From contig NC_092802.1 of the NCBI RefSeq assembly GCF_918797505.1, positions 17,815,883 to 17,879,882 on the forward strand: a DNA stretch of 64,000 nt. The letters run 5' to 3'. This document shows positions 1 through 9,190 of this stretch, in pieces (position 1 is the stretch's first letter; each line of letters begins with the position of its first letter). A model generated the notes under the pieces. That model was not told the DNA's origin and made no database searches. It saw only the letters and a list, made by a program, of their open reading frames with translations. This DNA comes from Bemisia tabaci. Taxonomy: Eukaryota; Arthropoda; Insecta; Hemiptera; Aleyrodidae. A program made the position numbers and the translations under genes.

Positions 1-535
1 AAAATAAAATAAAAAAAAACTCTCAGCCACTCTGATTTTTCGGGTACTTCCGCAATTTTCAAGGAAACTCTCTGTGCATCAAAATAAGCTTTGCAATAAT
101 TAATAGAACCCTACACATTAGAAAGGTGTGAAATCTTTGAATGTTTGAATATTTATTTAAATATGCGCTCAAGAAAAACACGCAGCGCTTCTAAAATTGC
201 GATTTTGTTTTCTTCCTCACCACCCATCCCCGACCCTCAAGAAAGTCGCTGAATAAACTAATAATGCAATATTTATAAAGGGGGGAAAACTCAGTCTTCA
301 CCAACATGAATCCCTCCCGTGACTTAATGCCAACACGCGGCAACCTAACACACTTAGCCGATGCTCTCCACAAGGAATTGTTGAACGAATGCCAGGTAAT
401 CGTTTACTTATTCATTTTTTTCTTCTCTTTCCCCTCCGCGCCTTTCTCGTCGTGCTTTTGTTATTTTTACCGCAGCGGGAAGTTCGCCGAACCGAACTAA
501 CAAAACGTCTCAAGTGGAGTCAAACTAACCGCGAC
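1..535. other. AT-rich unique sequence at left edge
   Basis: No repeat family recognised. It contains only one weak coding candidate (306-395, listed separately), preceded by a TATAAA at 274-279 and an initiator-like TCAGT at 291-295. The spacing between these two is too short for a standard TATA promoter. Confidence 0.4.
306..395 (+). CDS. Candidate 30-codon first exon, possibly an alternative start of the ARID5 gene
   Basis: An ATG at 306 opens 30 codons that end exactly at a CAG|GTAATC splice donor (GT at 396-397). An in-frame TAA lies at 276-278, so translation would start here. The peptide begins MNPSRDLMPTRG and ends KELLNECQ; I do not recognise it. The donor is phase 0, and the first certain ARID5 exon at 8992 also begins in phase 0, so splicing the two would give an ARID5 isoform with a short alternative N-terminus. 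Phase agreement alone is a one-in-three chance. It could equally be a fortuitous ORF or the exon of another gene. Confidence 0.2.
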
Positions 536-698
536 CAGTGGCGTAGCGTGAATGATCTATTATCGATATTCTCCATTTGAAGCTGTAGTAAAGAATCGAT
601 TATTAAGGTGTTCGTTGTAAACTCCTTAATAATCGATCCTTTTTCATATAATTGAATGGCAGATCAATCGATATATCGCAAAGCACGCCACGCCACTG
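536..698. mobile_element. Family C hAT-like MITE, copy 1, with intact TSD
   Basis: 163-bp palindromic element starting CAGTGGCG and ending CGCCACTG. It is flanked by a perfect 8-bp target duplication ACCGCGAC (528-535 and 699-706), as expected for hAT transposition. The interior holds several ATCGAT words, including TATCGATA at 561-568. No ORF. Confidence 0.88.
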
Positions 699-710
699 AC
701 CGCGACGGCG

Positions 711-797
711 CACAGTAGATCGATTCAATAGGAGAGGTTGGACATGATTTTTTTGACTAGAACTGCAAATTTAGTGAAACTTTAAAGTTTGAGGGGT

Positions 798-853
<56 letters not shown>

Positions 854-1706
854 TAGATTTTACGAGAAAACCAATGGGGCCACTTTTAAGACCTCTACGC
901 GTTGTTGTAATGGACCTCCGAGCTTCTAAAGTTCCCAAATTTTGTCCGACTTCACTCATTAACTTGATCCATTGTGCGGCGCACGGTGCATAGAGTCAAT
1001 TACAGAGGTCGGACATGAAATTTTTTACTAAAACTGCAAATGAAATTAGGATGTTTACTTCGTCTTACTCTAAATTTCAAGGGGTGCTTTCAGATGAAAA
1101 TTTCACGAGGAAACCAATCGGACTACTTTTAAAACCTTAAAGTTTTGTTTGGACGGAGTTACAAGCGTTTGAAGTTTCCAAATTTTGTCCGACTTCTCTC
1201 ATTAACTTGATCCATTGTGCGGCGCACGGTGCATAGACAGAGTGAATTACAGAGGTCGGACATGAAATTTTGACCCCAACTGCAAATTGCGATGTTTTTT
1301 TCGTCGTATTTTAAATTTAAAGAGGTTCCTCTCAAAGAAAATTTCACGAGGAAAACAATCGAAGCACTTTTAAAGCCTTAAAGTTTCGTATGGACGGAGT
1401 TATTACTATAAGCGTTCAAAGTTTCAAAATTTTGACCGACTTCTCTCATTAACCTGATCCATTGTGCGGCGCACGGTGCATAGACAGTCAATTACAGAGG
1501 TTGAACATGAAATTTTTGACTAAAACTGTGAATTTTTCTGTTTATTTCGTCACATTTTATTTTTCGAGGGGTACTTTCAAAAGAAAATTTCACGAGGAAA
1601 CCAATCGTGCCACATCTAAAACCTCAAAGTTTTGTATCGACGGAGTTAAAAGCGTTTAAAGTTCCCAAATTTTGTCCGACTTCTCTTATCGACTCGATCC
1701 ACTGTG
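711..1706. mobile_element. Family A Transib-like elements, tandem array of four
   Basis: Four head-to-tail copies: 711-976, 982-1219, 1225-1466, 1472-1706. Each begins CACAGTG or CACGGTG and ends CCATTGTG or CCACTGTG, with long inverted ends containing GAGGTCGGACA. Every junction, and both outer flanks (706-710 and 1707-1711), carries the same 5-nt CGGCG. Unit 1 is lengthened by a T-run. No transposase ORF. The classification rests on the CACAGTG end and the 5-bp CG-rich duplication known for Transib. Confidence 0.8.
799..849 (+). repeat. T-homopolymer of about 51
   Basis: A T-run inside unit 1 of the family A array. It accounts for most of the extra length of that unit and creates spurious poly-F and poly-K ORFs. 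Its length may be unreliable in assembly. Confidence 0.95.
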
Positions 1707-1854
1707 CGGCGACAAGACGCGTCTCGGAATAAGCTATAAACGCTGAAATATCACTTTTTCCCGACAGAAATTTTTCGACCGATGATCGCACGGACGCACG
1801 CTATTAACCTCCGCTTGACCGAAGCTGTCGAACTTACCGATCATCTTGACCGAA

Positions 1855-2013
1855 GGAGGTGTGAATGATCGATAAATCGATACTTCTCCATTTGAAGCCA
1901 TGGTAAAGAATCGATTATTAAGGTGTTCGTTGCCAACACCCTGTCTATCGATCCTTTTCCCTAGGTTTAAGTGGCAGATCAATCGATATATCGCAAAACA
2001 CGCCACGCAACTG
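1855..2013. mobile_element. Family C MITE, copy 2, diverged
   Basis: The interior matches family C (the GAATCGATTATTAAGG word and the TCGATATATCGC arm) and the right end reads CGCCACGCAACTG. The left terminus has decayed and no target duplication is visible, so this is an older copy. Confidence 0.7.
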
Positions 2014-2235
2014 GAAAGAACGTCAACGTCTCGAATCGGCTGATGGCCTTGAGGAAATTTTGACTTTCTGATCTCGCGCTTCGGAACTATTGGTCTCCAA
2101 ATAAAGTCTGTACCGGTTCAGTTGTTGCGCGTTGAAGGTATTGACCTCTCTCTCAGCACGCACAGTACTGAGAGATGGTTCCCAATTTTTTTTTTACTGC
2201 GGGCGGAGCATCCTTAAATCTGCCGTGCTTAAATC

Positions 2236-2485
2236 TGCCGTGCTGTAAAGAACACCGAATAAACCACTAGACGTTGCCAGATTTACTCTGTTAAAATACA
2301 AATTTTCAGGAAGATCTGTGCGTATATTCCTGAAAATTTTCAGAACATTTCATTCGCGATTAGATGTAAATTATCTGAAAATTCCAAGAGAAAATATTCA
2401 TAACTTTCCTGAAAAATAAATATTTAACCGGATGAAATTTGGCAATTCTCGAATGCACATACGGCGTTTTTACTTAGCACGGCAG
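2236..2485. mobile_element. Family E MITE, copy 1
   Basis: About 250 bp, starting CTGCCGTGCT and ending AGCACGGCAG. The family hallmark lies on the right side: GCAATTCTCGAATG, then CATACGGCG and a TTAGCA word. Long inverted ends, no ORF, no clear target duplication. Superfamily not assigned. Confidence 0.72.
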
Positions 2486-2880
2486 AGATATCGTCGTTTC
2501 CCTCACGAAGAACGTAACAACATTTCAGTGCTGCCAAATCTCGCGCAAATTGGTTTTTTACTTGGAGAATCTTGAGAATTTCTAACTGAAAATTACACTT
2601 ATTTTTCCTCTGACCTCATGCAAAAATCGGATAAATTTTGGGCAAAGTCTAAATGGGGCCAGGTACACTCTTGGTAAAAAGTAAATTGTTTGAGTCAATT
2701 TTGCAACATTGGAATGGAGTTACGTTGCTTTTTCCGAGAAACGACGATATGAAGGATTTTCGCCTTACTTTCTTTTTCTCTTGAGCCGTGAAAACCTTTC
2801 GCAGAATCTCTTGTGGGTTGATTACTGACATCGATAGTCAAAACAATAGACACAGAAGACAGGAAGAAAATGACGCGAAC
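2486..2880. other. Unique spacer between E and B elements
   Basis: No gene or repeat recognised. The last eight bases (2873-2880, ACGCGAAC) are the left target duplication of the family B element that follows. Confidence 0.4.
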
Positions 2881-3192
2881 TAGAGTCCCTTTAAACTGAG
2901 AGTCAAGACAACATCCCCTCATGGAGTTACAAACGGGAATAAAGATTACAGAAATTGAACGTTTTTTGTAATCTTTGATCGGCCCATTCTCAAATTCCTT
3001 TCTCCGTTCCCTCTCTCATTTTGTTTATTCCTTGCCGAACCCGTAATTCCCTGGTCCATTCCAGATTATAATCTTTGCAACGGGTGAAAATGTAATATTT
3101 ATTCCCGTTTGTGACACTGTGAAGGCCTAAAATACGGGAACCAATCAGAAACGGATTCACATTGTCTTGACTCTCAGTATAAATGGACTCTA
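2881..3192. mobile_element. Family B hAT-like element, copy 1, with intact TSD
   Basis: 312-bp element starting TAGAGTCC and ending GGACTCTA, with inverted ends that continue through GAGAGTCAAGACAA. A perfect 8-bp duplication ACGCGAAC flanks it (2873-2880 and 3193-3200). The terminal TAGAG fits the hAT end pattern. The interior has a second, shorter inverted pair around ACAAACGGGAATAAA. No ORF. Confidence 0.87.
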
Positions 3193-3625
3193 ACGCGAAC
3201 CAAGGAAAACAGAAGTGCAGTGCAGTTTCGACCTATATCCGAACCGCGGGAATGATAAGCTCCTAGGATTCCAAACAATTCCGACTATTTGAACGCTACA
3301 CTGACGCATTCCAACATTTTTTCACCCTGAAAATGGAGGGCAAAAAAAAAAACCCACGTGGAAAAACTAAACGCTTAATTGCGCGTTACTGGGTCAAGTT
3401 CCAGAAATTTTTGCGTTGTGACGGAATCCGTCTCGAATTCAGAGCTGCAAAATAACAGTTCGACACGCGCTTAGTAGTTACATGGTAAACAAAGTATGCA
3501 AAGCACTCCATCCGCTCTGAAACTGACAGCGATTTTCGAATGAAAAAATGAGGGCAAAAAATCGTTTTGATATCACGCCGAACAGTGGGTTCTTCTCGAT
3601 TATGGCGTCTAGGACGGAGGAATAC
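3193..3625. other. Unique spacer
   Basis: No gene recognised. Includes a short A-run near 3342. The minus-strand ORF crossing 3386-3676 runs into the next element and is not coding-like. Confidence 0.35.
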
Positions 3626-3879
3626 CAGGGTGTCTGGCATCAGGATTTTCCCAATTCTATCAGGATTTATGGTCAATCAGGATGTAATTCCGATTTCATC
3701 AGGATTTGAGGAAAAATCGGTCTTCCGATCGGATTATTTTATTGAGCTATTTTTTTGAAGTTACATTCAAAATCAGGATTTGATCTGGATTTGGAAAAAG
3801 TATGAAATCATGATTTAGCAGTAAAAAGTCTGGAAAAATCAGGATTTCCCAAAATGAAAAAAAAAAACTAGACATCCTG
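3626..3879. mobile_element. Family G element, copy 1, 5-bp TSD AATAC
   Basis: Starts CAGGGTGTCTGGCATCAGG and ends GACATCCTG. The flanking bases AATAC (3621-3625 and 3880-3884) form a 5-bp duplication. The interior is built of repeated words TCAGGATTT and CCCGATT. The short duplication resembles the hAT5 type, but superfamily is uncertain. Confidence 0.7.
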
Positions 3880-5211
3880 AATACGCACAGTCACTCATCC
3901 GAGAAATATCCCGGAAAATCAGAGACTTTATTTAAAAACGCGTCTGTTCAGGCAGAAGAGCCATTTTAATTGATTTTGTAATTTTCTTGGTAATTTATAA
4001 TTTCCCGAGATCAAAGTAGCGCGTTTGTCGACCATAAGCCATCAGATTATGCTGTTTGCACAGTGCACAAAGTACTAAAGAGAAAAGGAGAGAAACGTGA
4101 AACTCTCCGGTAATAATTGTAGCGTCCGAAGGAATCTGCGCGATTTAGCTGTGGCGCGCCTTCATTTCCGTGAGACACCAACCGCATTACCGCGAAGTTG
4201 ATTTAGTTGCGTGACCTAATCTAACCTAACTCAAGTCTTCCGTGGCAGCTCCACGCTTATGCGACAGATTTGACTCGGATCGGGATTATCAATCGAAGTG
4301 AATCAATACCGGAAGTAAACAGCCATCTGGATATCGAAAATATTCTGCTGCATTACTGATTTATTTTTCGCCTGTCAAATGCCTAGGCAGGTTAAATTTT
4401 GTGATTTCATTGTGAAGAGCTCACGAGTGTTCAATATTTTGGGAAAAATGACTCATCAAACCTACGAACTCTTTTTGTCTCTTCCTCGTCAATTGCTTCT
4501 CATCATTTTAAATGTTGAAATTCTAAAAATCCTGTATTTTATGGCATGCTGAAAATTGTACGATGAGTTTCTGCTCAGGAGCTAAAAATCGTTTAAAATA
4601 CTATTGTGTGGTGCAAACTTAGAATTGTTTCTTACAGAAGCAATTATTTATTTCATCTACAGTTAGGAAAAGAATCAGAATTTCAATCTAAGTTAGAATA
4701 TTTGACCATTTGCCAAGGCATGTGACAAAATGCCTGATTTCACTACTTGCCTGCGACATTTACTTGGGAAGGGGGGTCTAGAGCCAAAAAATGCCCATGA
4801 AGGGCGGGGGTGTTTGAAGGTGGAAAAATCCGGAAAATCCCGAAAAATGAGATTTTTGGGGGGAAATTTCCCCAGTCGTGGCAAAGAGGGAGTCCAAGGA
4901 CCCTGGGTTTCCTTCCCTATCTCCTACCGCCTGTTCTCTTATGTGTGTTTCAACGGATATTTTCTTCCATTGGCGTCCAGGAAAAAGAAAAAGAAAAAGA
5001 AAAGGAGATTATCTCACCACTGTGCTGCGCAGTATCAATAGTTTTTCTACCGCTTGATCATCCGTGGAACGAATCACGGCCACTGGAACTGGAACGTGTT
5101 CTGATGTTAGTCTCGAAGTCATACTCGCAGTGGTAATCACGGCATGGCATGAGTCCTCACTATGAAGCGTAACAATGAGTGTGTCAAGAAACCTGAAATA
5201 CCGGGAATTAT
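3880..5211. other. Unique AT-rich stretch, no gene seen
   Basis: No repeat family in this set matches. Short ORFs at 4730-5136 overlap an AAAAGAAAAAG-rich tract near 4981-5005 and show no family resemblance. Confidence 0.35.
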
Positions 5212-5520
5212 TAGAGATTTTTCCTTTGGCAAAGGAAACTCTGGAAAAATTCATGAAATTCTCAAAAATTGATTGATCGTGGAGTTGTTTTGTGGAACCA
5301 TTAAGTTTTCATTTTCGTGTTCATAATTTCTTACCTTTCGGTCATGCAACCTGACATCAGGGATCTATTCAGGGATCTTTTCTTTGGCAAGGGAACCCCT
5401 GGAAAAATCAATTAAATTCTCAAAAATTGATTGATCGTGGAATTGTTCTATGGAACCATCAAGTTTTCATTTTCGTATTCGCATTTTCTTACTTTTCGAT
5501 TACGAAAATCATGAAATTTC
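5212..5520. repeat. Tandem duplication, offset 158 bp
   Basis: Two similar copies: the word CTCAAAAATTGATTGATCGT recurs at 5261 and 5419. Each is preceded by TTTGGCAA, GGAA and CTGGAAAAAT words and followed by TGGAACCAT and AAGTTTTCATTTTCGT. Copies differ at several positions, so the duplication is not recent. Confidence 0.75.
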
Positions 5521-5652
5521 GCTTCAGAAAATTCTCCCGACAGGAAATTTTCCGCATTTCGGTTTTTCGAATCATGGAATTAGCTGGGGTCTCTCTTATT
5601 CTTAGTTGCTAAGGCACCGATTCGAGGTAAACTATTACTGTCCTTTCTATAC

Positions 5653-5932
5653 TAGTTCCTTCATAATGAGAGTTGAGACAACGCGGCTCATAGCTGTCAC
5701 AAACGGGAATAAATATTACATAAATCGGACGTTTTTTGTAATCTTTGATCAACCCATTACCAAATTCCTCTTACCGTTCCCGTACCCCCCATTCCCCGGT
5801 CCATTCCAGTTTATAATCTTTGCTGGTGAAAATGTAATACTAATTCCCATTTGTGACACTAAAGGCCCAAAATACGGGAACCAATCAGAAATGGATTCGC
5901 ATTGTCTTTACTCTCATTATAAAGGGACTCTA
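5653..5932. mobile_element. Family B element, copy 2, diverged
   Basis: Starts TAGTTCCTTCATAATGAGAG and ends GGGACTCTA, with the family interior word ACAAACGGGAATAAA. No matching flanking octamer, so older than the copy at 2881. Confidence 0.75.
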
Positions 5933-6044
5933 TATCAAATTGTCCAATAATTTTGAGATATCGATGGTCCTCATCCAGAGTTCGGTGCTGGCAACGTCGC
6001 CTTTTGTTCGCGTGCTAGTGTCGTGCAACAGACAATAGGCGCCG

Positions 6045-6277
6045 CACGGTGGAACGAGTCTATGAAAGAAGTCGGACATGAAATTTGTGACAAAAATTGT
6101 AAAATTTTACGTTTATCTCGTCACGATTTTAATTTTAAGGAGTGATTTTTATCGAGAATTTTACGAGAAACCCGATGAAACTACTTTTAGAACATCAATA
6201 CTTCATATTCATAAAGAAATAGGCTTTGAAAGTTTTTAAATTATGTCCGACCTCTGCTATTGACTCGATCCACTGTG
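6045..6277 (+). mobile_element. Family A Transib-like element, copy 2, TSD CGCCG
   Basis: 233 bp from CACGGTGG to CCACTGTG. A perfect 5-bp duplication CGCCG lies at 6040-6044 and 6278-6282. The interior is in the same orientation as the left array. Confidence 0.83.
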
Positions 6278-6282
6278 CGCCG

Positions 6283-7492
6283 GGCGGGACGCATAGAGAA
6301 AGAGAAGTGCACGGTGTGAGTAGTACCGCACGACTCCGCCAGACGGCGGCAGTAGGGACTATGAATGGAAAAAGCTCGCTTTTGAGTTACGTAGTACTAC
6401 GTCATCAAGTTGTGGGCAGGTGACGGGTGGTGGCATTCGCTGACGCTGCTGTGTGCACGATATTTCAAGTCCTTCCCGCGCTTTAGGTAATCCAGTCACC
6501 TCATCGAGCAGGTGTGAACTACGGAAAGAAAAAAAGACTGAGAAGAGCTTCGGAAATTATCATATCTGAAAAAACTATGTATTTTCCTCGACTTGAGGGG
6601 GAAAAAAAAAATGTAGAAAGAGGGCATTTCACCATATCCGTGTTTTCTTCTTTTTTTGCGTCCTTAGTATTATTTACTGAACTCAGTATCACAGTAACTC
6701 GAAAAGACAGACAGTAGAATTCGATTAATCAATAACTGTACTTTGTTCTTTTAATATGCATATTATATACTGTCAAAGATACAAAAATACAAGTTAAACA
6801 AAAATTATTGGGAGGGGGGGGGGACTTTTTTTATTTGCTTTTTCAATGTGTCTGAAACTATTTCCGTAAATTTTGGAAAAAAATGAGTTCTTAAATTTTC
6901 AGTTTAAAAGTACCTACTTAATTATAAGTCAAAGTACTAGTATTTCGAGGCTGTGCCAATTGGAGTAAAAACGAGTATTTTGATCCGTCTCTCAAGTTGA
7001 AGTATACCGACCGAAGTATACGATTTTATTCTATTACGGGAATACACGGTGTTACGTCACAAGTGCGTAATAAAATGTGTTTTTATGGCCCGATGCGATC
7101 TTTATCACTCCGTTGCTATGGCCCTTGGAAGGATTGAGCCTTATTTTATTTTATACTTCGTTTACAGAGGAATATTGAAGCCTACATGAAACTTCGTAGT
7201 TACATGCCGATAGGAACTCATAACTTACATCCTCTATGCTTAGTGTTGCTGAGGAGAAACATTTAGTTTGTGCACCTTACATTAAAATGTATTTTTTTCA
7301 TCACTCATTGAAGCTTTTTTCTTGTTTCACAGTGTATCTTGAAAGGGAATGCAGATACCTTTTAAATCTTCTTTTGGAAGCCAAAATTAGATAATTTTCT
7401 CCCATAAGTTTTTTTCTTTTCCTTTATCGGGAAAAATTCCGAGTGGATGCTCCATACGCAGAATTATTTTTCTTCTTCCAGTCAGTGGCGTA
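6283..7492. other. Mixed unique sequence
   Basis: The first 140 bp after the family A copy are GC-richer, then the sequence turns AT-rich. A G-run of 10 to 11 lies near 6813. No convincing exon. Confidence 0.35.
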
Positions 7493-7635
7493 GCACGCTT
7501 TGCGATAAATCGATTGATCTTCCATTTAAATCAATGGAAAAAGATCGATTAACAGGTTGTTCGCAATGAGCTTATTAATAATCGACTCTTTACCGCAGTT
7601 TCAAATGGGGAAATATCGATCATTCACGCTTCGCC
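7493..7635. mobile_element. Family C MITE, copy 3
   Basis: Starts CAGTGGCGTAGC. The interior carries the family words TTTGCGATAAATCGATTGAT and AATATCGATCATTCACGC. The right end is shortened near GCTTCGCC. No clear 8-bp duplication. Confidence 0.72.
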
Positions 7636-7760
7636 TTTGCTTCTAGTGCTCTCGAGTGCAAAGTTTTGAAGGCCAGTGGTCTAATCAGAGCGGACAGGCC
7701 AAAATTCGACGATGAAGAGAAAGGAGCAGATGTATCGTGGAAGGGGGTATTGCCGACCGT

Positions 7761-7776
7761 GGGGGGGGGGGGGGGG
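7761..7776 (+). repeat. G-homopolymer (16)
   Basis: Uninterrupted G-run; could form quadruplex or triplex structure and is an assembly-error hotspot. Confidence 0.95.
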
Positions 7777-7954
7777 TTAAGGGGAGCTTAAGGTCACCTG
7801 TCAAGCGATGCGTCTCGCTCACAACTTCTGAAAACTTCTACGAAACTGAACGAATATATCCGCGATAAAAATTTGCCGATCCAGCTTTTTACGCCATGGA
7901 AACTCAATCCGCACATAATTGTACGATACTCTACGCTTTTTTCGGCATTGGACT

Positions 7955-8480
7955 CAAGTGAATCAGTGAGTTCGAAAACGCACCAACTCGGAAAAAAAAA
8001 AATGTTCAGGAAACACCTAAAATTGCGCAGCGGGTGAAGAAGTTAGTTTAAGAAAAACCTTTTTGGTGCCAAAGGCTAAGTACTTAGAGACTTTGTAAAG
8101 CATACCAGGTTGAAATCGATACACCATGTTTGATGACAGAGAATTAAGTGTTTAAAAATTTCCGAGTTGGTGTGTTTTCGTTCTCACCGACTTTCAGATA
8201 CTGATTTTTCATAATCTGCCCTGAAAAATGTATACCGAAAAAAAAAAACCGCGAAATCGGATGGTCACCCGTTTCCCTTGAAATGGCCAAAAATTGGTAT
8301 TTCTAATGAAATACTTCGATTCCTCCCTTTTCCCGTCGCTGTTTCGAGCACTTCCGATTGCAATTTCGAAATTTCCTTTAGAGTGCAGGTGCGTCTATCC
8401 ATAAGTGTTACTAAACCGTAAAAAAGTGAAAATCGAAAAAAATCCAAGTTCGTGTGTTTTCGAACTCACTGATTCAAGTG
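7955..8480. mobile_element. Inverted-repeat-bounded segment, probable MITE
   Basis: Left end CAAGTGAATCAGTGAGTTCG mirrors the right end, which reads CGAACTCACTGATTCAAGTG. The arms continue through AAAACGCACCAACTCGG. A third related piece (CCGAGTTGGTGTGTTTTCG) lies inside near 8161-8190. About 526 bp, no ORF, not assigned to a family. Confidence 0.55.
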
Positions 8481-8570
8481 TGCTAATGAGACTCGTGCAC
8501 GAGTGAATTTAATCAACTCCTCTCTATTTACTTCAGTTGCACTTACCAAGTTCCCTTCAGCTTAAGCAGT

Positions 8571-8820
8571 CAGGGTGTCCACAAATCCGGAAAGTCCGGA
8601 ACTATAATAGTACTGATTGTTGAAGGGCGGTCCGAAAATACTGTAGTGCGGTTGCGGTAGTAGTGCGGAAATTTCGCAGGAATTTCTGATTTTTTTCATT
8701 TTTTGGCTTTTTGTCGCAATTTGAGCGAGAAATTCAAATTTTGAAATTTTTCGAATTTCGTCAATCGGATGTTCTGAAAAAGTATTTATTTTTGGCCAGC
8801 CTGTTTTAGTAGACACCCTG
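8571..8820. mobile_element. Family F element, copy 1
   Basis: 250 bp, CAGGGTGTCC to GACACCCTG. The interior uses the repeated word CCGGAA and contains the family tail GGCCAGCCTGTTTTAGTAG. Flanks GCAGT and GTAGT agree at four of five positions, compatible with a 5-bp duplication. It lies 170 bp upstream of the first certain ARID5 exon. Confidence 0.78.
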
Positions 8821-8991
8821 GTAGTCCTGAGGAGAATCAGTACTACTGTATATAACATATTTCCATGACCATCTAGAAATCAGCAATTATGAAACTGTTT
8901 CCAAAGTGTAGTCATCGATTCAGTACATATGATGTGACCCAAATTCGTACTTAGTCCGATGAACTCATGATTTGCTTTTTCTCTGTTTCAG

Positions 8992-9190
8992 GACGAGGTT
9001 TTGGCGATCACAGAGAAAGTGGTTATCCGATTGGAAGACTTGCTGACATGGATCTACGAAGCAACGGATTGGGGGTGGGGCCTGGGGGCTGTGTGGACCA
9101 AAGACGGCCCAGAGAAGACGACTCTCACAGGGTCCAACTCAAACACTGGCATAGACTTCTCAGATGTAGAGCAAGAAAAGGAGCAATTAG
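8992..9190 (+). CDS. ARID5B-like: ARID5 exon 1 of those in window
   Basis: Acceptor CTCTGTTTCAG at 8981-8991, donor G|GTAATA at 9191. Starts phase 0 (GAC GAG GTT) and ends with one base of a codon. Encodes DEVLAITEKVVIRLEDLL followed by TWIYEATDWGWG and ends EQEKEQL. The start coincides with the point just after the HGE of vertebrate ARID5B, so an upstream coding exon is expected. Confidence 0.92.

Noticed and set aside
796..993. Poly-F ORF and its poly-K antisense
   Set aside because: Produced by the T-homopolymer inside the family A array.
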